NCBI GenBank assembly: GCA_944320855.1
Contig: CALUJF010000032.1
Coordinates: 1 to 32,964 of the forward strand
DNA length: 32,964 nucleotides
Direction of reading: 5' to 3'
Source: an uncultured Phocaeicola sp.
GTDB taxonomy: Bacteria; Bacteroidota; Bacteroidia; Bacteroidales; Bacteroidaceae
The notes beneath the pieces were generated by a model, which was not told where the DNA came from, ran no database searches, and saw nothing but the letters and a program-made list of their open reading frames with translations. Each line of letters opens with the position of its first letter. The first letter of the stretch is position 1. Below are positions 8,114 to 16,540 of the stretch, in pieces. Both the position numbers and the translations under genes were made by a program.

Positions 8114-9436
8114 ATGTATTCCAATAAAGAAATCTGGCGCGTTACTTATCCTATACTTCTCGGGTTGCTTGCCCAGAATATCATAAATGTTACTGATACG
8201 GCTTTCCTCGGACATGTGGGCGAGGTAGCTTTGGGAGCTGCAGCTATGGGAGGACTTCTCTATATATGTGTCTATACCGTAGCTTTCGGTTTCAGTATAG
8301 GTTCGCAGATACTCATAGCACGCCGAAACGGTGAAGGCAACTATCGCGACGTAGGTCCGGTCATGATGCAGGGCGGTATGTTCAGTTTTATGATGGCTGC
8401 GGCCCTAACTGTAGTCATGTATATTTTTGCCGGTCCTCTCATAAGGATGCTTATAACTTCCGATACTATATACGAGGCTACATACCAGTTCTTCACATGG
8501 CGTATATGGGGATTTCTGTTTGCTTTCCTCAATGTTATGTTCCGTGCATTCTACATAGGTATAACCAATACCAAGGTCCTGACTTTAAGTTCGGTGGTTA
8601 TGGCGCTTGTGAATGTCGTTCTCGATTATGGTCTTGTATTCGGCGAGCTCGGACTTCCGCAGATGGGAGTCAGGGGAGCTGCTTTGGCATCGGTGATAGC
8701 TGAGGCTTCGTCGCTGGTATTCTTCCTTATATATACATACTGTAAGATTGACCTCAGAAAATACGGTTTCCGACGTTCTTTCAGGATTGATTTCGGGATG
8801 GTGGGCAGGATATTGCAAATATCATCATTCACCATGGTGCAATATTTCCTGGCAATGGCCATATGGTTTGTATTCTTTATGGCGCTGGAGCGTTTGGGAC
8901 AGAGGGAACTGGCTATAGCGAATATAGTAAGGAGTGTATATATAGTGCTTCTGATTCCGGTGCAGGCATTGGCAACTACCGCCAATACCCTTGTCAGCAA
9001 TCTGATAGGAGCTGGAGGAACGGGCAAGGTAATGGCTTTGCTTCACCGCATATCGGGCATATCGTTTCTGATAATGGTGGTATGTGTGGCGCTGACGGTA
9101 ATATTCCCAAACCCGATACTTTCGATATATACCGGCGATTCCGGTCTTGTGGCCGATTCCATACCTGCGCTTTATGTGGTATGTGCGTCAATGCTTCTTG
9201 CGTCGCTGGCAAATATATATTTCAACGGTATATCCGGAACAGGCAATACTCAGGCTGCGCTCGGAGTGGAGGTAGGAGTGCAGGTGTTCTATGCGCTTTA
9301 TGTGATAGTGGTTGGTATGGTTCTCCGCCAGCCTGTAGAGATTTGTTTTACTACGGAGATAATATACTATGTGCTTATGCTGATATTTAGTGTCTTATAT
9401 TTGAAAAAAGCTAAATGGCAGAATAAAAAGATTTGA
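8114..9436 (+). CDS. MATE family multidrug/metabolite exporter
   Basis: Inner-membrane antiporter of the MATE family that exports cationic drugs or metabolites using an H+ or Na+ gradient. The 440-residue protein has 12 predicted membrane segments in two related halves. The N-terminal WRVTYPILLGLLAQNIINVTDTAFLGHVGEVALGA region is typical of MATE helix 1-2, and GAGGTGKVMALLHR precedes the second-half helices. It starts about 30 bp after a TATCTTTG promoter. The upstream ATG at 8101 is closed by a stop after three codons, so 8114 is the likely start. It is divergent from the ara operon. Substrate is unknown. Confidence 0.92.
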   Translation: MYSNKEIWRVTYPILLGLLAQNIINVTDTAFLGHVGEVALGAAAMGGLLYICVYTVAFGFSIGSQILIARRNGEGNYRDVGPVMMQGGMFSFMMAAALTVVMYIFAGPLIRMLITSDTIYEATYQFFTWRIWGFLFAFLNVMFRAFYIGITNTKVLTLSSVVMALVNVVLDYGLVFGELGLPQMGVRGAALASVIAEASSLVFFLIYTYCKIDLRKYGFRRSFRIDFGMVGRILQISSFTMVQYFLAMAIWFVFFMALERLGQRELAIANIVRSVYIVLLIPVQALATTANTLVSNLIGAGGTGKVMALLHRISGISFLIMVVCVALTVIFPNPILSIYTGDSGLVADSIPALYVVCASMLLASLANIYFNGISGTGNTQAALGVEVGVQVFYALYVIVVGMVLRQPVEICFTTEIIYYVLMLIFSVLYLKKAKWQNKKI

Positions 9437-9468
9437 GAGTGAAGAGCTTGTTTTGATTTTACACGCTG

Positions 9469-9576
9469 TTGTTTTGAAATTTATTTTTGAGGATATTTTT
9501 CGGCTTTAATGAGAAGCATAGCGGGCTATGCGCCGATTGAAATCAGGAAAATAGACCAAAAAGAAACTCAAAACAA
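9469..9576. repeat. 108-bp imperfect palindrome
   Basis: Two arms of about 54 and 52 bases are mostly complementary around the perfect core GCATAGC, GG, GCTATGC at 9516-9531. The outer ends also match (TTGTTTTGA at 9469, TCAAAACAA ending at 9576). It lies between the MATE stop codon and the ffh promoter, so the RNA would form one long imperfect hairpin. It may act as a terminator or be a copy of an interspersed palindromic repeat; copy number must be checked genome-wide. Confidence 0.75.
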
Positions 9577-9640
9577 AGCGAAAAATGGTTTGTAAACTCT
9601 TTTTTATGGAAAATTAAAACGGGCTCTAAGTTTTTTTATG

Positions 9641-9648
9641 TATTTTTG
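9641..9648 (+). promoter_or_regulatory. ffh promoter -7 box
   Basis: TATTTTTG matches TAnnTTTG and lies 44 bp before the ffh ATG. A clear -33 TTTG at the expected distance is not visible. Confidence 0.55.
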
Positions 9649-9692
9649 CACCCCGTTGAAATATAAGAAATTAAGAAAAATCCAAATAATAT

Positions 9693-11018
9693 ATGTTCGA
9701 TAATTTAAGTGAAAGACTTGAGAGGTCGTTTAAGATATTGAAAGGTGAGGGTAAAATCACCGAAATCAATGTTGCCGAGACTCTGAAAGATGTACGTCGC
9801 GCCTTGCTTGATGCCGACGTGAACTATAAGGTTGCAAAGAACTTTACAGATACAGTAAAGGAGAAAGCCTTGGGACAGAATGTGCTTACAGCTGTTAAGC
9901 CAAGTCAGTTGATGGTTAAGATTGTTCATGACGAGCTTACCAAACTGATGGGTGGCGAAACAGCAGAGTTGGAACTTAAGGGACGTCCGGCTGTGATACT
10001 TATGTCCGGTCTTCAGGGTTCCGGTAAGACTACTTTCTCCGGTAAGTTGGCACGTATGCTGAAAACCAAGAAGAACCGCAAGCCTTTGTTGGTAGCCTGC
10101 GACGTTTACCGTCCTGCGGCCATCGAACAGCTTAAGGTGCTTGGACAGCAGATAGAAGTTCCTGTTTATTCTGAACCTGACAGCAAAGACCCTGTACAGA
10201 TAGCTCTGAATGCCATCCATGAGGCAAAGGCCAAAGGCTATGACTTAGTGATTGTCGATACAGCCGGTCGTCTTGCTATCGACGAACAGATGATGAACGA
10301 GATTGAAGCAATCAAGAAAGCTATCAATCCGGATGAAACACTGTTCGTAGTAGACTCGATGACAGGTCAGGATGCTGTAAACACTGCACGCGAGTTCAAC
10401 GAACGCCTTGACTTCAACGGTGTAGTTCTTACTAAGTTGGATGGTGATACCCGTGGTGGTGCCGCGCTTTCTATCCGTACAGTAGTAAACAAGCCAATCA
10501 AGTTCGTGGGTACTGGTGAAAAGCTTGAAGCAATCGACTTGTTCCACCCTGCACGTATGGCAGACCGTATCCTCGGTATGGGTGATATCGTATCACTTGT
10601 TGAACGTGCACAGGAACAGTACGACGAAGAGGAAGCAAAACGTCTTCAGAAGAAAATCCAGAAGAACCAGTTCGATTTCAATGACTTCCTTACTCAGATA
10701 AACCAGATTAAGAAGATGGGTAACATCAAGGAACTTGCTTCAATGATTCCGGGTGTAGGTAAGGCTATCAAGGATATTGATATTGACGACAATGCGTTCA
10801 AGAGCATTGAGGCTATCATCTATTCCATGACACCTGAAGAACGTACTCATCCTGAAATCCTCAACGGTTCACGCCGTATGCGTATCGCAAAGGGTAGTGG
10901 TACAAACATTCAGGAAGTGAACCGCCTTCTGAAGCAGTTCGACCAGACTCGCAAGATGATGAAGATGGTGACTGGCAGCAAGATGGCCGGTATGATGCAG
11001 AAGATGAAGAAGAGATAA
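9693..11018 (+). CDS. ffh: Signal recognition particle protein Ffh (SRP54)
   Basis: GTPase that binds signal sequences and 4.5S RNA and delivers nascent membrane proteins to FtsY. The 441-residue protein shows the N domain (1-90), the G domain with P-loop GLQGSGKTT (106-114), [20 protein letters not shown] and [12 protein letters not shown], and a C-terminal methionine-rich M domain with [16 protein letters not shown] and [20 protein letters not shown]. Length matches bacterial Ffh. It is a single gene behind its own promoter and ends in a shared terminator with the convergent namZ-like gene. Identification is secure. Confidence 0.98.
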   Translation: MFDNLSERLERSFKILKGEGKITEINVAETLKDVRRALLDADVNYKVAKNFTDTVKEKALGQNVLTAVKPSQLMVKIVHDELTKLMGGETAELELKGRPAVILMSGLQGSGKTTFSGKLARMLKTKKNRKPLLVACDVYRPAAIEQLKVLGQQIEVPVYSEPDSKDPVQIALNAIHEAKAKGYDLVIVDTAGRLAIDEQMMNEIEAIKKAINPDETLFVVDSMTGQDAVNTAREFNERLDFNGVVLTKLDGDTRGGAALSIRTVVNKPIKFVGTGEKLEAIDLFHPARMADRILGMGDIVSLVERAQEQYDEEEAKRLQKKIQKNQFDFNDFLTQINQIKKMGNIKELASMIPGVGKAIKDIDIDDNAFKSIEAIIYSMTPEERTHPEILNGSRRMRIAKGSGTNIQEVNRLLKQFDQTRKMMKMVTGSKMAGMMQKMKKR

Positions 11019-11045
11019 TATACATTTCGTTTTGATATACCAAAT

Positions 11046-11101
11046 CGGGCTGAATACCGTTTAAATGGTGATTAAATACTGTTTAAACGGTGTTCAGCCC
11101 G
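11046..11101. terminator. Bidirectional terminator between ffh and the namZ-like gene
   Basis: Twenty-base arms (11046-11065 and 11082-11101) are complementary except for one G-U/A-C position, around a 16-base loop. The stem ends in the GC-rich CGGGCTGAA and TTCAGCCCG. It lies between two convergent genes and its 3' end is 7 bases from the minus-strand stop codon. The whole hairpin is also built on an 11-bp repeat (see 11049-11103). Confidence 0.75.
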
Positions 11102-11103
11102 AA
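11049..11103 (+). repeat. 11-bp periodic array (five units)
   Basis: Five contiguous 11-bp steps. The clearest units are TTTAAATGGTG at 11060 and TTTAAACGGTG at 11082, with weaker copies on either side. The consensus TTTAAAYGGTG is the same as in the array after tRNA-Arg, although the two loci are otherwise unrelated. Here the array and a terminator hairpin are superimposed. Confidence 0.75.
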
Positions 11104-11108
11104 CTGTT

Positions 11109-12272
11109 TTAGTACAGAATGTACTTCTCCCGCATTTCCCTGTATTTCTTCAACTCCTCATTCCATGCAGAACGAATCTCTTCTTCTGATTTACCTTTTA
11201 GCATATCGAGCCTTACCTGATTTGTACCCATCAGCAGGTCGAACCATTTGGGACGGGTGAGGAAGGATTCTGACTTGTTCATCTTCTTGAACTCACGGTA
11301 CATCTCGATGACATATTTCAATGAAAATCCGTTCAGTCCGCTGATGTCGGTTTCTCTAAGGTCGAGCCCGTGGCACACTACGTTTTTGTGCAAAGGGTTT
11401 TTGTCGAAACCCTCCAATGCTTTCGGAGTAAAAGAAAATGGATACTTGTCTTTTGGCAATAACGGTGAGCCTATAACCTGGAATGGGAAATATGTTCCAC
11501 GTCCTACGCTGACAGATGTAGCCTCGAACAGGCAGAGTGAGGCATACAGAGCGATTGACCGGTCGTTTGGCAGGTTGGGCGATGGCTTCACAGGGAGCGA
11601 ATACGGGTCACCATGTTTCCAGCCTTGTATCTTTATAACAGAATATTTGCACCTCAGATTGCCTCCGAGCCATCCTTCGCCGTTTATCATTCCGGCCAGC
11701 TCGCCCATGGTGCATCCGTGAAGGACCGGTATGGGCAACATCCCAACGAAACTCTTGTATTCCTTTTTCAGCAGAGGACCGTCAACATAATCGCAAGGAT
11801 TCGGGCGGTCGAGCACTATAAGCTCTTTCCCGTTTTCTGCACATGCCTGCATTACATAATATAATGTACTGATGTATGTGTAGAATCTTGCTCCCACATC
11901 CTGAATGTCGAACACTATCATATCAATATTCTTAAGGTCGGTTGCAGAAGGCTTTTTGTTCTTTCCGTAAAGTGAGATTATCGGTGTTCCTGTTTTTACG
12001 TCCTTGCCGTCCTTCACGGTTTCTCCTGCATCGGCCTTACCTCTGAATCCATGTTCGGGAGCAAACAGTGCGACAGGTCTTTTGCCAAGCGAGCATAAAG
12101 TGTCAAGCAGGTGGGTGCTGCCTGTCAGCGATGTCTGGTTTGCCACTAAGGCTATCTTTTTGTTGCCTATGAGTGATGTCAGAGTCTCAATCTGGTCTGC
12201 TCCGTTCCTTATATTTGTGGCTTTACACATTCCGGAGAAAGAAATTAATAGTAAAATAACAAGATATTTCAT
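11109..12272 (-). CDS. namZ: DUF1343 protein, exo-beta-N-acetylmuramidase (NamZ/GH171 type)
   Basis: Members of DUF1343 include NamZ, a glycosidase removing MurNAc from the non-reducing end of peptidoglycan fragments. I chose the ATG at 12272 (387 residues) because it gives a clean signal peptide (MKYLVILLLISFSGMCKA) and lies about 40 nt after a TATCTTTG box. The longer reading frame to 12338 would start inside the opposite gene and run through this promoter. Motifs: PEHGFRGKADAGE, FDIQDVGARFYTYISTL, VLDRPNP, and VSVGRGTYFPFQVIGSP. It is probably exported to the periplasm for cell-wall turnover. It is divergent from the HD-domain gene and convergent with ffh. Family is firm; exact substrate is inferred. 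Confidence 0.85.
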   Translation of the reverse strand: MKYLVILLLISFSGMCKATNIRNGADQIETLTSLIGNKKIALVANQTSLTGSTHLLDTLCSLGKRPVALFAPEHGFRGKADAGETVKDGKDVKTGTPIISLYGKNKKPSATDLKNIDMIVFDIQDVGARFYTYISTLYYVMQACAENGKELIVLDRPNPCDYVDGPLLKKEYKSFVGMLPIPVLHGCTMGELAGMINGEGWLGGNLRCKYSVIKIQGWKHGDPYSLPVKPSPNLPNDRSIALYASLCLFEATSVSVGRGTYFPFQVIGSPLLPKDKYPFSFTPKALEGFDKNPLHKNVVCHGLDLRETDISGLNGFSLKYVIEMYREFKKMNKSESFLTRPKWFDLLMGTNQVRLDMLKGKSEEEIRSAWNEELKKYREMREKYILY

Positions 12273-12292
12273 GTCAGGACAATAATATTTAT

Positions 12293-12300
12293 TAGTTTTG
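12293..12300 (+). promoter_or_regulatory. Promoter -7 box of the HD-domain gene
   Basis: TAGTTTTG matches TAnnTTTG, 37 bp before the ATG at 12338. It is interleaved with the divergent namZ promoter (12321-12328), so the two transcripts start back to back and may interfere. Confidence 0.5.
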
Positions 12301-12320
12301 TAAACCGAATTAATAATACG

Positions 12321-12328
12321 CAAAGATA
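12321..12328 (-). promoter_or_regulatory. Promoter -7 box of the namZ-like gene
   Basis: The minus strand reads TATCTTTG, the commonest form of the Bacteroidetes -7 box. It predicts a start near 12314 and a leader of about 40 nt to the ATG at 12272, which supports that start over the longer ORF. Confidence 0.65.
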
Positions 12329-12337
12329 AATAAAACA

Positions 12338-12874
12338 ATGAATCCTATAGAATTAATAGACAAATATTATCCGGAAGATAACGAACTTAAGAAAATACTG
12401 TTGAAACACAGCCGTTCTGTAGCTGACAAGGCACTGGAAATGGCACGGAAACATCCCGAACTGAATCTTGACCTGCAGTTTATTGAAGAGGCTGCAATGC
12501 TTCACGATATTGGTATATTCCTTACGGATGCCGACGGTATATTCTGCTATGGAACTTATCCGTATATATGCCATGGCTATTTGGGTGCCGATTTGGTCAG
12601 GAAGGAAGGTTTCCCCCGTCATGCTTTAGTGTGTGAGCGTCACACAGGTGCGGGCCTTTCATTGAATGCTATCATTGAGCGCGATTTGCCTGTCCCGCAC
12701 AGAGATATGCTTCCTGTCAGTCTTGAGGAGCAAATCATATGTTTTGCCGACAAGTTCTTCTCCAAGACCAAACTCGATAATGAGAAATCGCTCGAGAAAG
12801 CACGCAAAAGTATCGAAAAACATGGCGAAGAAGGGTTGGAAAGGTTCGACAAATGGTGTAAGATGTTTCTCTAA
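12338..12874 (+). CDS. HDIG-type HD-domain phosphohydrolase
   Basis: A 178-residue cytoplasmic protein made of a single HD domain. It shows an N-terminal metal-ligand helix (LLKHSRSVADKALEMA, H24), the doublet LHDIGIF (H56, D57) and further histidines in CHGYLGADLV and CERHTGAG. HD proteins of this kind hydrolyse phosphoester or phosphodiester bonds in nucleotides; the substrate here is unknown. It is divergent from the namZ-like gene and is followed after about 100 bp by lptD, which has its own promoter. Length fits small HDIG-domain (TIGR00277-like) proteins. Confidence 0.85.
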   Translation: MNPIELIDKYYPEDNELKKILLKHSRSVADKALEMARKHPELNLDLQFIEEAAMLHDIGIFLTDADGIFCYGTYPYICHGYLGADLVRKEGFPRHALVCERHTGAGLSLNAIIERDLPVPHRDMLPVSLEEQIICFADKFFSKTKLDNEKSLEKARKSIEKHGEEGLERFDKWCKMFL

Positions 12875-12940
12875 TACCGGTTTTGTCGTAAAAATACATT
12901 AAAAACTTACTGCCTATAGTGTTATTTAAGTGATAATGCT

Positions 12941-12948
12941 TACTTTTG
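12941..12948 (+). promoter_or_regulatory. lptD promoter -7 box
   Basis: TACTTTTG matches TAnnTTTG and lies 27 bp before the ATG at 12976. It overlaps the TTG codon at 12946 that would open a longer reading frame, which argues against that start. Confidence 0.65.
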
Positions 12949-12975
12949 TATCGCTTATCGCGAAAAAGATATATA

Positions 12976-15741
12976 ATGACATCGTTTAAAAGAACTACAT
13001 ACATATTTATAACATTGTTTCTGTTAGGACTTGTTTCCACTTTCTACGCCGAAGCGCAGCGTGTAAGGGGAAGACGTTCGGGCAGAAATGTGTCATCCCA
13101 GGTAAAAACGGATTCCTTGGGCCTCGACTCGTTGAGGCTCGATTCTCTGGCTGCAGATTCTCTGTCGGCCGATTCGTTGCCATCCGATACAATGGGGAAG
13201 AAAGATGCACTCGACGCACCTGTGATATATGAAGCGAGCGATTCAATCGTCTTTACAAAAGGAGGTTTTGCGCATCTTTACGGTTCAGGAAAAGTCAATT
13301 ATCAGAAAATTGAACTTACATCAGCTGTCATTACAATGAATATGGACAGTAACACCGTGTTTGCCAGAGGTGTGAAGGATACAGCAGGTGTAGAATCCGG
13401 TTTGCCGGTTTTCAAGGATGGCGAGACACCGTACGAATCGAAGATAATGCGATATAACTTCAAGACCAAGAAGGGTTTTATCAACAGTATCGTTACTCAG
13501 CAGGGTGAGGGATACGTTACCAGCCGCGATGCCAAGAAAGGTGCTGAGGATGAGATTTATATGCAGCACGGGCGATATACCACGTGTGACAATCATGAGC
13601 ATCCGCACTTCTATCTTCAGCTGTCCATGGCAAAGGTACGACCAAAGAAGAATGTAGTCTTCGGTCCGGCGCATCTTGTGGTGGAAGACGTTCCGTTGCC
13701 TATTGCCGTTCCTTTCGGATTTTTCCCGTTCAACAGCAGTTATTCGTCCGGTTTCATCATGCCGAGCTATGGTGATGAGTTGAACCGAGGATTCTATCTC
13801 CGCGATGGTGGATATTATTTTGCCATAAGCGACAAGATGGACCTGAAAGTGCTTGGTGAGATATTTACGAAAGGTTCGTGGGGACTTTCTGCAGCATCGA
13901 ACTATAACAAGAGGTATAAGTACAGCGGTTCGTTCAATGCCAGCTATATCGTGACAAAGACAGGAGAGAAGAACATGCCTGACTACTCTGTGTCGAAAGA
14001 CTTCCGCATACAGTGGAGCCACCGTCAGGATGCCAAGGCCAGTCCTAACAGCTCGTTCTCGGCAAGTGTGAACTTTGCTACAAGTAGTTACGACCGCTCC
14101 AGCCTAAGCAGTCTGTATAATCCGCAGCAGTATGCACAGAACACCAAGGCTTCGAGTGTGAGCTACTCGCGCAGTTTCCCTGAAATAGGACTTAACATTT
14201 CAGGTTCGTTCAACATTACGCAGAACACGCGCGACTCGTCTATCAATATGACATTGCCGGACGTGAATATATCCTTGAACCGTATATATCCGTTCAAACG
14301 AAAGAAAGCTGCCGGCGACGAGCGATGGTATGAAAAGATTTCTTTCCAGTATACCGGAGCCATGACCAACAGTGTCAATACTAAGGATAATCTTCTGTTC
14401 AAGACTCCGCTCACACAGTGGAAGAACGGTTTCCAGCATAAGATTCCTGTATCTGCTACTTTCAACCTGTTCAAGTATATAAACATTGTGCCTTCGTTCA
14501 ACTATACTGAAAGATGGTATCTGAATAAGATAAAGAGGAGCTACGACCCTACGCTCGACACTTCGGACCATATCCGCAGAGATACAATCAACGGATTCAA
14601 CCGAGTGTACGACTATAACATGTCTGTACAGATGAATACCAAGCTGTACGGTATGTACAAGCCTCTCTTTATGAAGAGCAAGGAAATACAGGTGCGCCAT
14701 GTTTTCACGCCGACTGTGAGCTATACATATACGCCTAACTTCGGAACAAAACGTTTCGGATATTATGACACATATACATACACCGACGAGCAGGGAGAGG
14801 TGCGTACAGTGGAATATTCTCTCTATGAAGGTATGACATACGGCGTGCCGGGAAAGACCATGTCGCAGAATATCTCATTCTCTGTTGACAATAATTTAGA
14901 AATGAAGATGAAATCCGACCGTGATACGACCGGTTACAGAAAAATCAGTCTTATCGACCAGTTGGGAGCATCCATGTCGTACGACGTTGCCAATAAGAAA
15001 TGGAGCGACTTGAGCATGAACGTTCGCTTGAAATTTCCTAATAACTATACATTCAATATGAACGCATCGTTCGCTACATATGCCTATGAGTTCGACAAGA
15101 ATGGAAATGTAGTAGTAGGCGACCGTACAGAATGGTCTTACGGACGTTTCGGACGATTCCAGGGATATAGCGGTTCGTTCTCATATACTCTGAATAACGA
15201 TACGTTCAAGAAACTCTTCGGAAAGGGTGAAGATAAAGACGAAAAGAAGGATGGCGAGGAAAACAAGGATGAAGAGAATACCGAAGAGAATACGGAAGAA
15301 CAGGAACAGAACAACTCGAATATCAGAAAGACAGAGGCTGCATCAATAAGCTCTGACGGATATATGGCGTTCAAGTTCCCATGGAGTGTAAGTTTAAGCT
15401 ATAGCTATAGCATACGCGAAGACAGGACAAAGGATATCAACATCAAGCGTATGCGCTATCCGTTCTCTCTGACACACTCATTGAATATTTCCGGTAACTT
15501 CAAGATTGGCAGCCGCTGGAATATGAACTATTCTACCGGATATGACTTTACTACCAAGGAACTGTCAATGACTACACTGAACATCACCCGCGACCTTCAC
15601 TGCTTCAATATGAGTTGCGGACTTGTGTTCGGTCCATATACATCGTATAACTTTACAATACGTGCAAACTCCAGTATGCTTACGGATGCCCTCAAGTGGG
15701 ACAAGCGAAGCAATACCGGAAGTACTGTTACGTGGTATTGA
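12976..15741 (+). CDS. lptD: Outer-membrane LPS assembly protein LptD (OstA-like)
   Basis: Beta-barrel protein that inserts lipopolysaccharide in the outer leaflet. I take the ATG at 12976 (921 residues): it gives a signal peptide (TYIFITLFLLGLVSTFYAEA) and follows a TACTTTTG box by 27 bp. After a low-complexity stretch rich in DSL (residues about 43-73) comes an OstA/LptA-like domain (KVNYQKIELTSAVITMNM, YNFKTKKGFI). The long C-terminal barrel has alternating aromatic strands and motifs such as GFFPFNSSYSSGFIMPSYGDE. One loop, about residues 750-782, is almost wholly D/E/K/N. The gene is convergent with ung with only 5 bp between stop codons. Family assignment good; partner genes are not in the window. 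Confidence 0.88.
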   Translation: MTSFKRTTYIFITLFLLGLVSTFYAEAQRVRGRRSGRNVSSQVKTDSLGLDSLRLDSLAADSLSADSLPSDTMGKKDALDAPVIYEASDSIVFTKGGFAHLYGSGKVNYQKIELTSAVITMNMDSNTVFARGVKDTAGVESGLPVFKDGETPYESKIMRYNFKTKKGFINSIVTQQGEGYVTSRDAKKGAEDEIYMQHGRYTTCDNHEHPHFYLQLSMAKVRPKKNVVFGPAHLVVEDVPLPIAVPFGFFPFNSSYSSGFIMPSYGDELNRGFYLRDGGYYFAISDKMDLKVLGEIFTKGSWGLSAASNYNKRYKYSGSFNASYIVTKTGEKNMPDYSVSKDFRIQWSHRQDAKASPNSSFSASVNFATSSYDRSSLSSLYNPQQYAQNTKASSVSYSRSFPEIGLNISGSFNITQNTRDSSINMTLPDVNISLNRIYPFKRKKAAGDERWYEKISFQYTGAMTNSVNTKDNLLFKTPLTQWKNGFQHKIPVSATFNLFKYINIVPSFNYTERWYLNKIKRSYDPTLDTSDHIRRDTINGFNRVYDYNMSVQMNTKLYGMYKPLFMKSKEIQVRHVFTPTVSYTYTPNFGTKRFGYYDTYTYTDEQGEVRTVEYSLYEGMTYGVPGKTMSQNISFSVDNNLEMKMKSDRDTTGYRKISLIDQLGASMSYDVANKKWSDLSMNVRLKFPNNYTFNMNASFATYAYEFDKNGNVVVGDRTEWSYGRFGRFQGYSGSFSYTLNNDTFKKLFGKGEDKDEKKDGEENKDEENTEENTEEQEQNNSNIRKTEAASISSDGYMAFKFPWSVSLSYSYSIREDRTKDINIKRMRYPFSLTHSLNISGNFKIGSRWNMNYSTGYDFTTKELSMTTLNITRDLHCFNMSCGLVFGPYTSYNFTIRANSSMLTDALKWDKRSNTGSTVTWY

Positions 15742-15746
15742 TACTT

Positions 15747-16409
15747 CTACCAGTCGATGGCTGTCTTGCCGTTTTTCACAAGATAGTCATTGGCAAGGCT
15801 GAAGTGGTGATTTCCGAAGAAACCGTTGTGTGCCGAGAGGGGGGACGGATGTACCGATGTGAGTACTAAGTGCTTGTTCCTGTCAATGAATGCCCCTTTC
15901 TTCTGTGCATACGAGCCCCACAGAATAAACACTAAGTTGCTTTTCTCTTCAGCCAGTTTCCTTATAACGGCATCTGTAAATTCTTCCCAGCCTCTTCTTT
16001 GGTGCGACCCGGCCTGATGAGCGCGTACTGTAAGTGTGGCGTTAAGAAGAAGCACGCCCTGTTCAGCCCATCTTGTCAGATTTCCGCTTTGTGGAACGGG
16101 TTTTCCCAAGTCGCTGTTTATCTCCTTGAATATGTTTACGAGTGAAGGAGGAGGCTGTATACCGTCGTTTACCGAGAAACACAATCCATGTGCCTGACCC
16201 GGACCGTGATAGGGGTCCTGTCCTATGATTACTACCTTCACCTTGTCAAACGGACAAAGGTTGAATGCATTGAAAATCAGTTTTCCCGGAGGATAAACTG
16301 TCGTTTCGTGATATTCCTTTCTTACGAAGTCTGTCAGTCTTATAAAGTAGTCTTTCGAGAATTCCGGCATCAATGCTTCCTTCCATGATTCTTCTATCTG
16401 TACGTTCAT
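15747..16409 (-). CDS. ung: Uracil-DNA glycosylase
   Basis: Removes uracil from DNA as the first step of base-excision repair. The 220-residue family-1 enzyme has the water-activating motif GQDPYHGPGQAHGL (D65 catalytic) and the DNA-intercalation motif HPSPLSAH (H187, L191), with LLNATLTVRAHQAGSH between them. Length is normal. A good promoter precedes it on the minus strand (TAACTTTG with TTG 20 bp upstream). The 3' end is convergent with lptD with no visible terminator in the 5-bp gap, so the transcripts probably overlap. Confidence 0.97.
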   Translation of the reverse strand: MNVQIEESWKEALMPEFSKDYFIRLTDFVRKEYHETTVYPPGKLIFNAFNLCPFDKVKVVIIGQDPYHGPGQAHGLCFSVNDGIQPPPSLVNIFKEINSDLGKPVPQSGNLTRWAEQGVLLLNATLTVRAHQAGSHQRRGWEEFTDAVIRKLAEEKSNLVFILWGSYAQKKGAFIDRNKHLVLTSVHPSPLSAHNGFFGNHHFSLANDYLVKNGKTAIDW

Positions 16410-16439
16410 TGCTGTTTTGATGTTGTGATTTTATATCGG

Positions 16440-16470
16440 CAAAGTTAGCATTTTATAAACAAAAAAACAA
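16440..16470 (-). promoter_or_regulatory. ung promoter
   Basis: The minus strand carries a TTG -33 element (complement of 16468-16470), a 20-bp spacer and the -7 box TAACTTTG (complement of 16440-16447). The -33 element falls at the foot of the asnA terminator hairpin, so the two sites share sequence. Confidence 0.6.
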
Positions 16471-16508
16471 CGGAGTTTCGTAAGCCATCTTTAGGTTTGG
16501 AAACTCCG
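16461..16508 (-). terminator. asnA terminator
   Basis: Nine-bp perfect stem (complement of CGGAGTTTC at 16471-16479 and GAAACTCCG at 16500-16508), followed on the minus strand by TTGTTTTTTTG, a good U-tract. It lies 32 bp after the asnA stop codon. Confidence 0.85.
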
Positions 16509-16540
16509 CTGTAATATTTATATGTATCTCGTTTAGTTGC

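Noticed and set aside
12273-12338. Extended start of the namZ-like gene
   Set aside because: It would read through its own promoter box and hide the signal peptide beginning at 12272.
12946-12975. Longer lptD reading frame starting at TTG 12946
   Set aside because: The TTG lies inside the promoter box TACTTTTG, so it would precede the transcription start; the ATG at 12976 gives a clean signal peptide.
13321-14022. 233-residue minus-strand ORF within lptD
   Set aside because: Antisense shadow of a long coding gene; composition and motifs are not those of a real protein.
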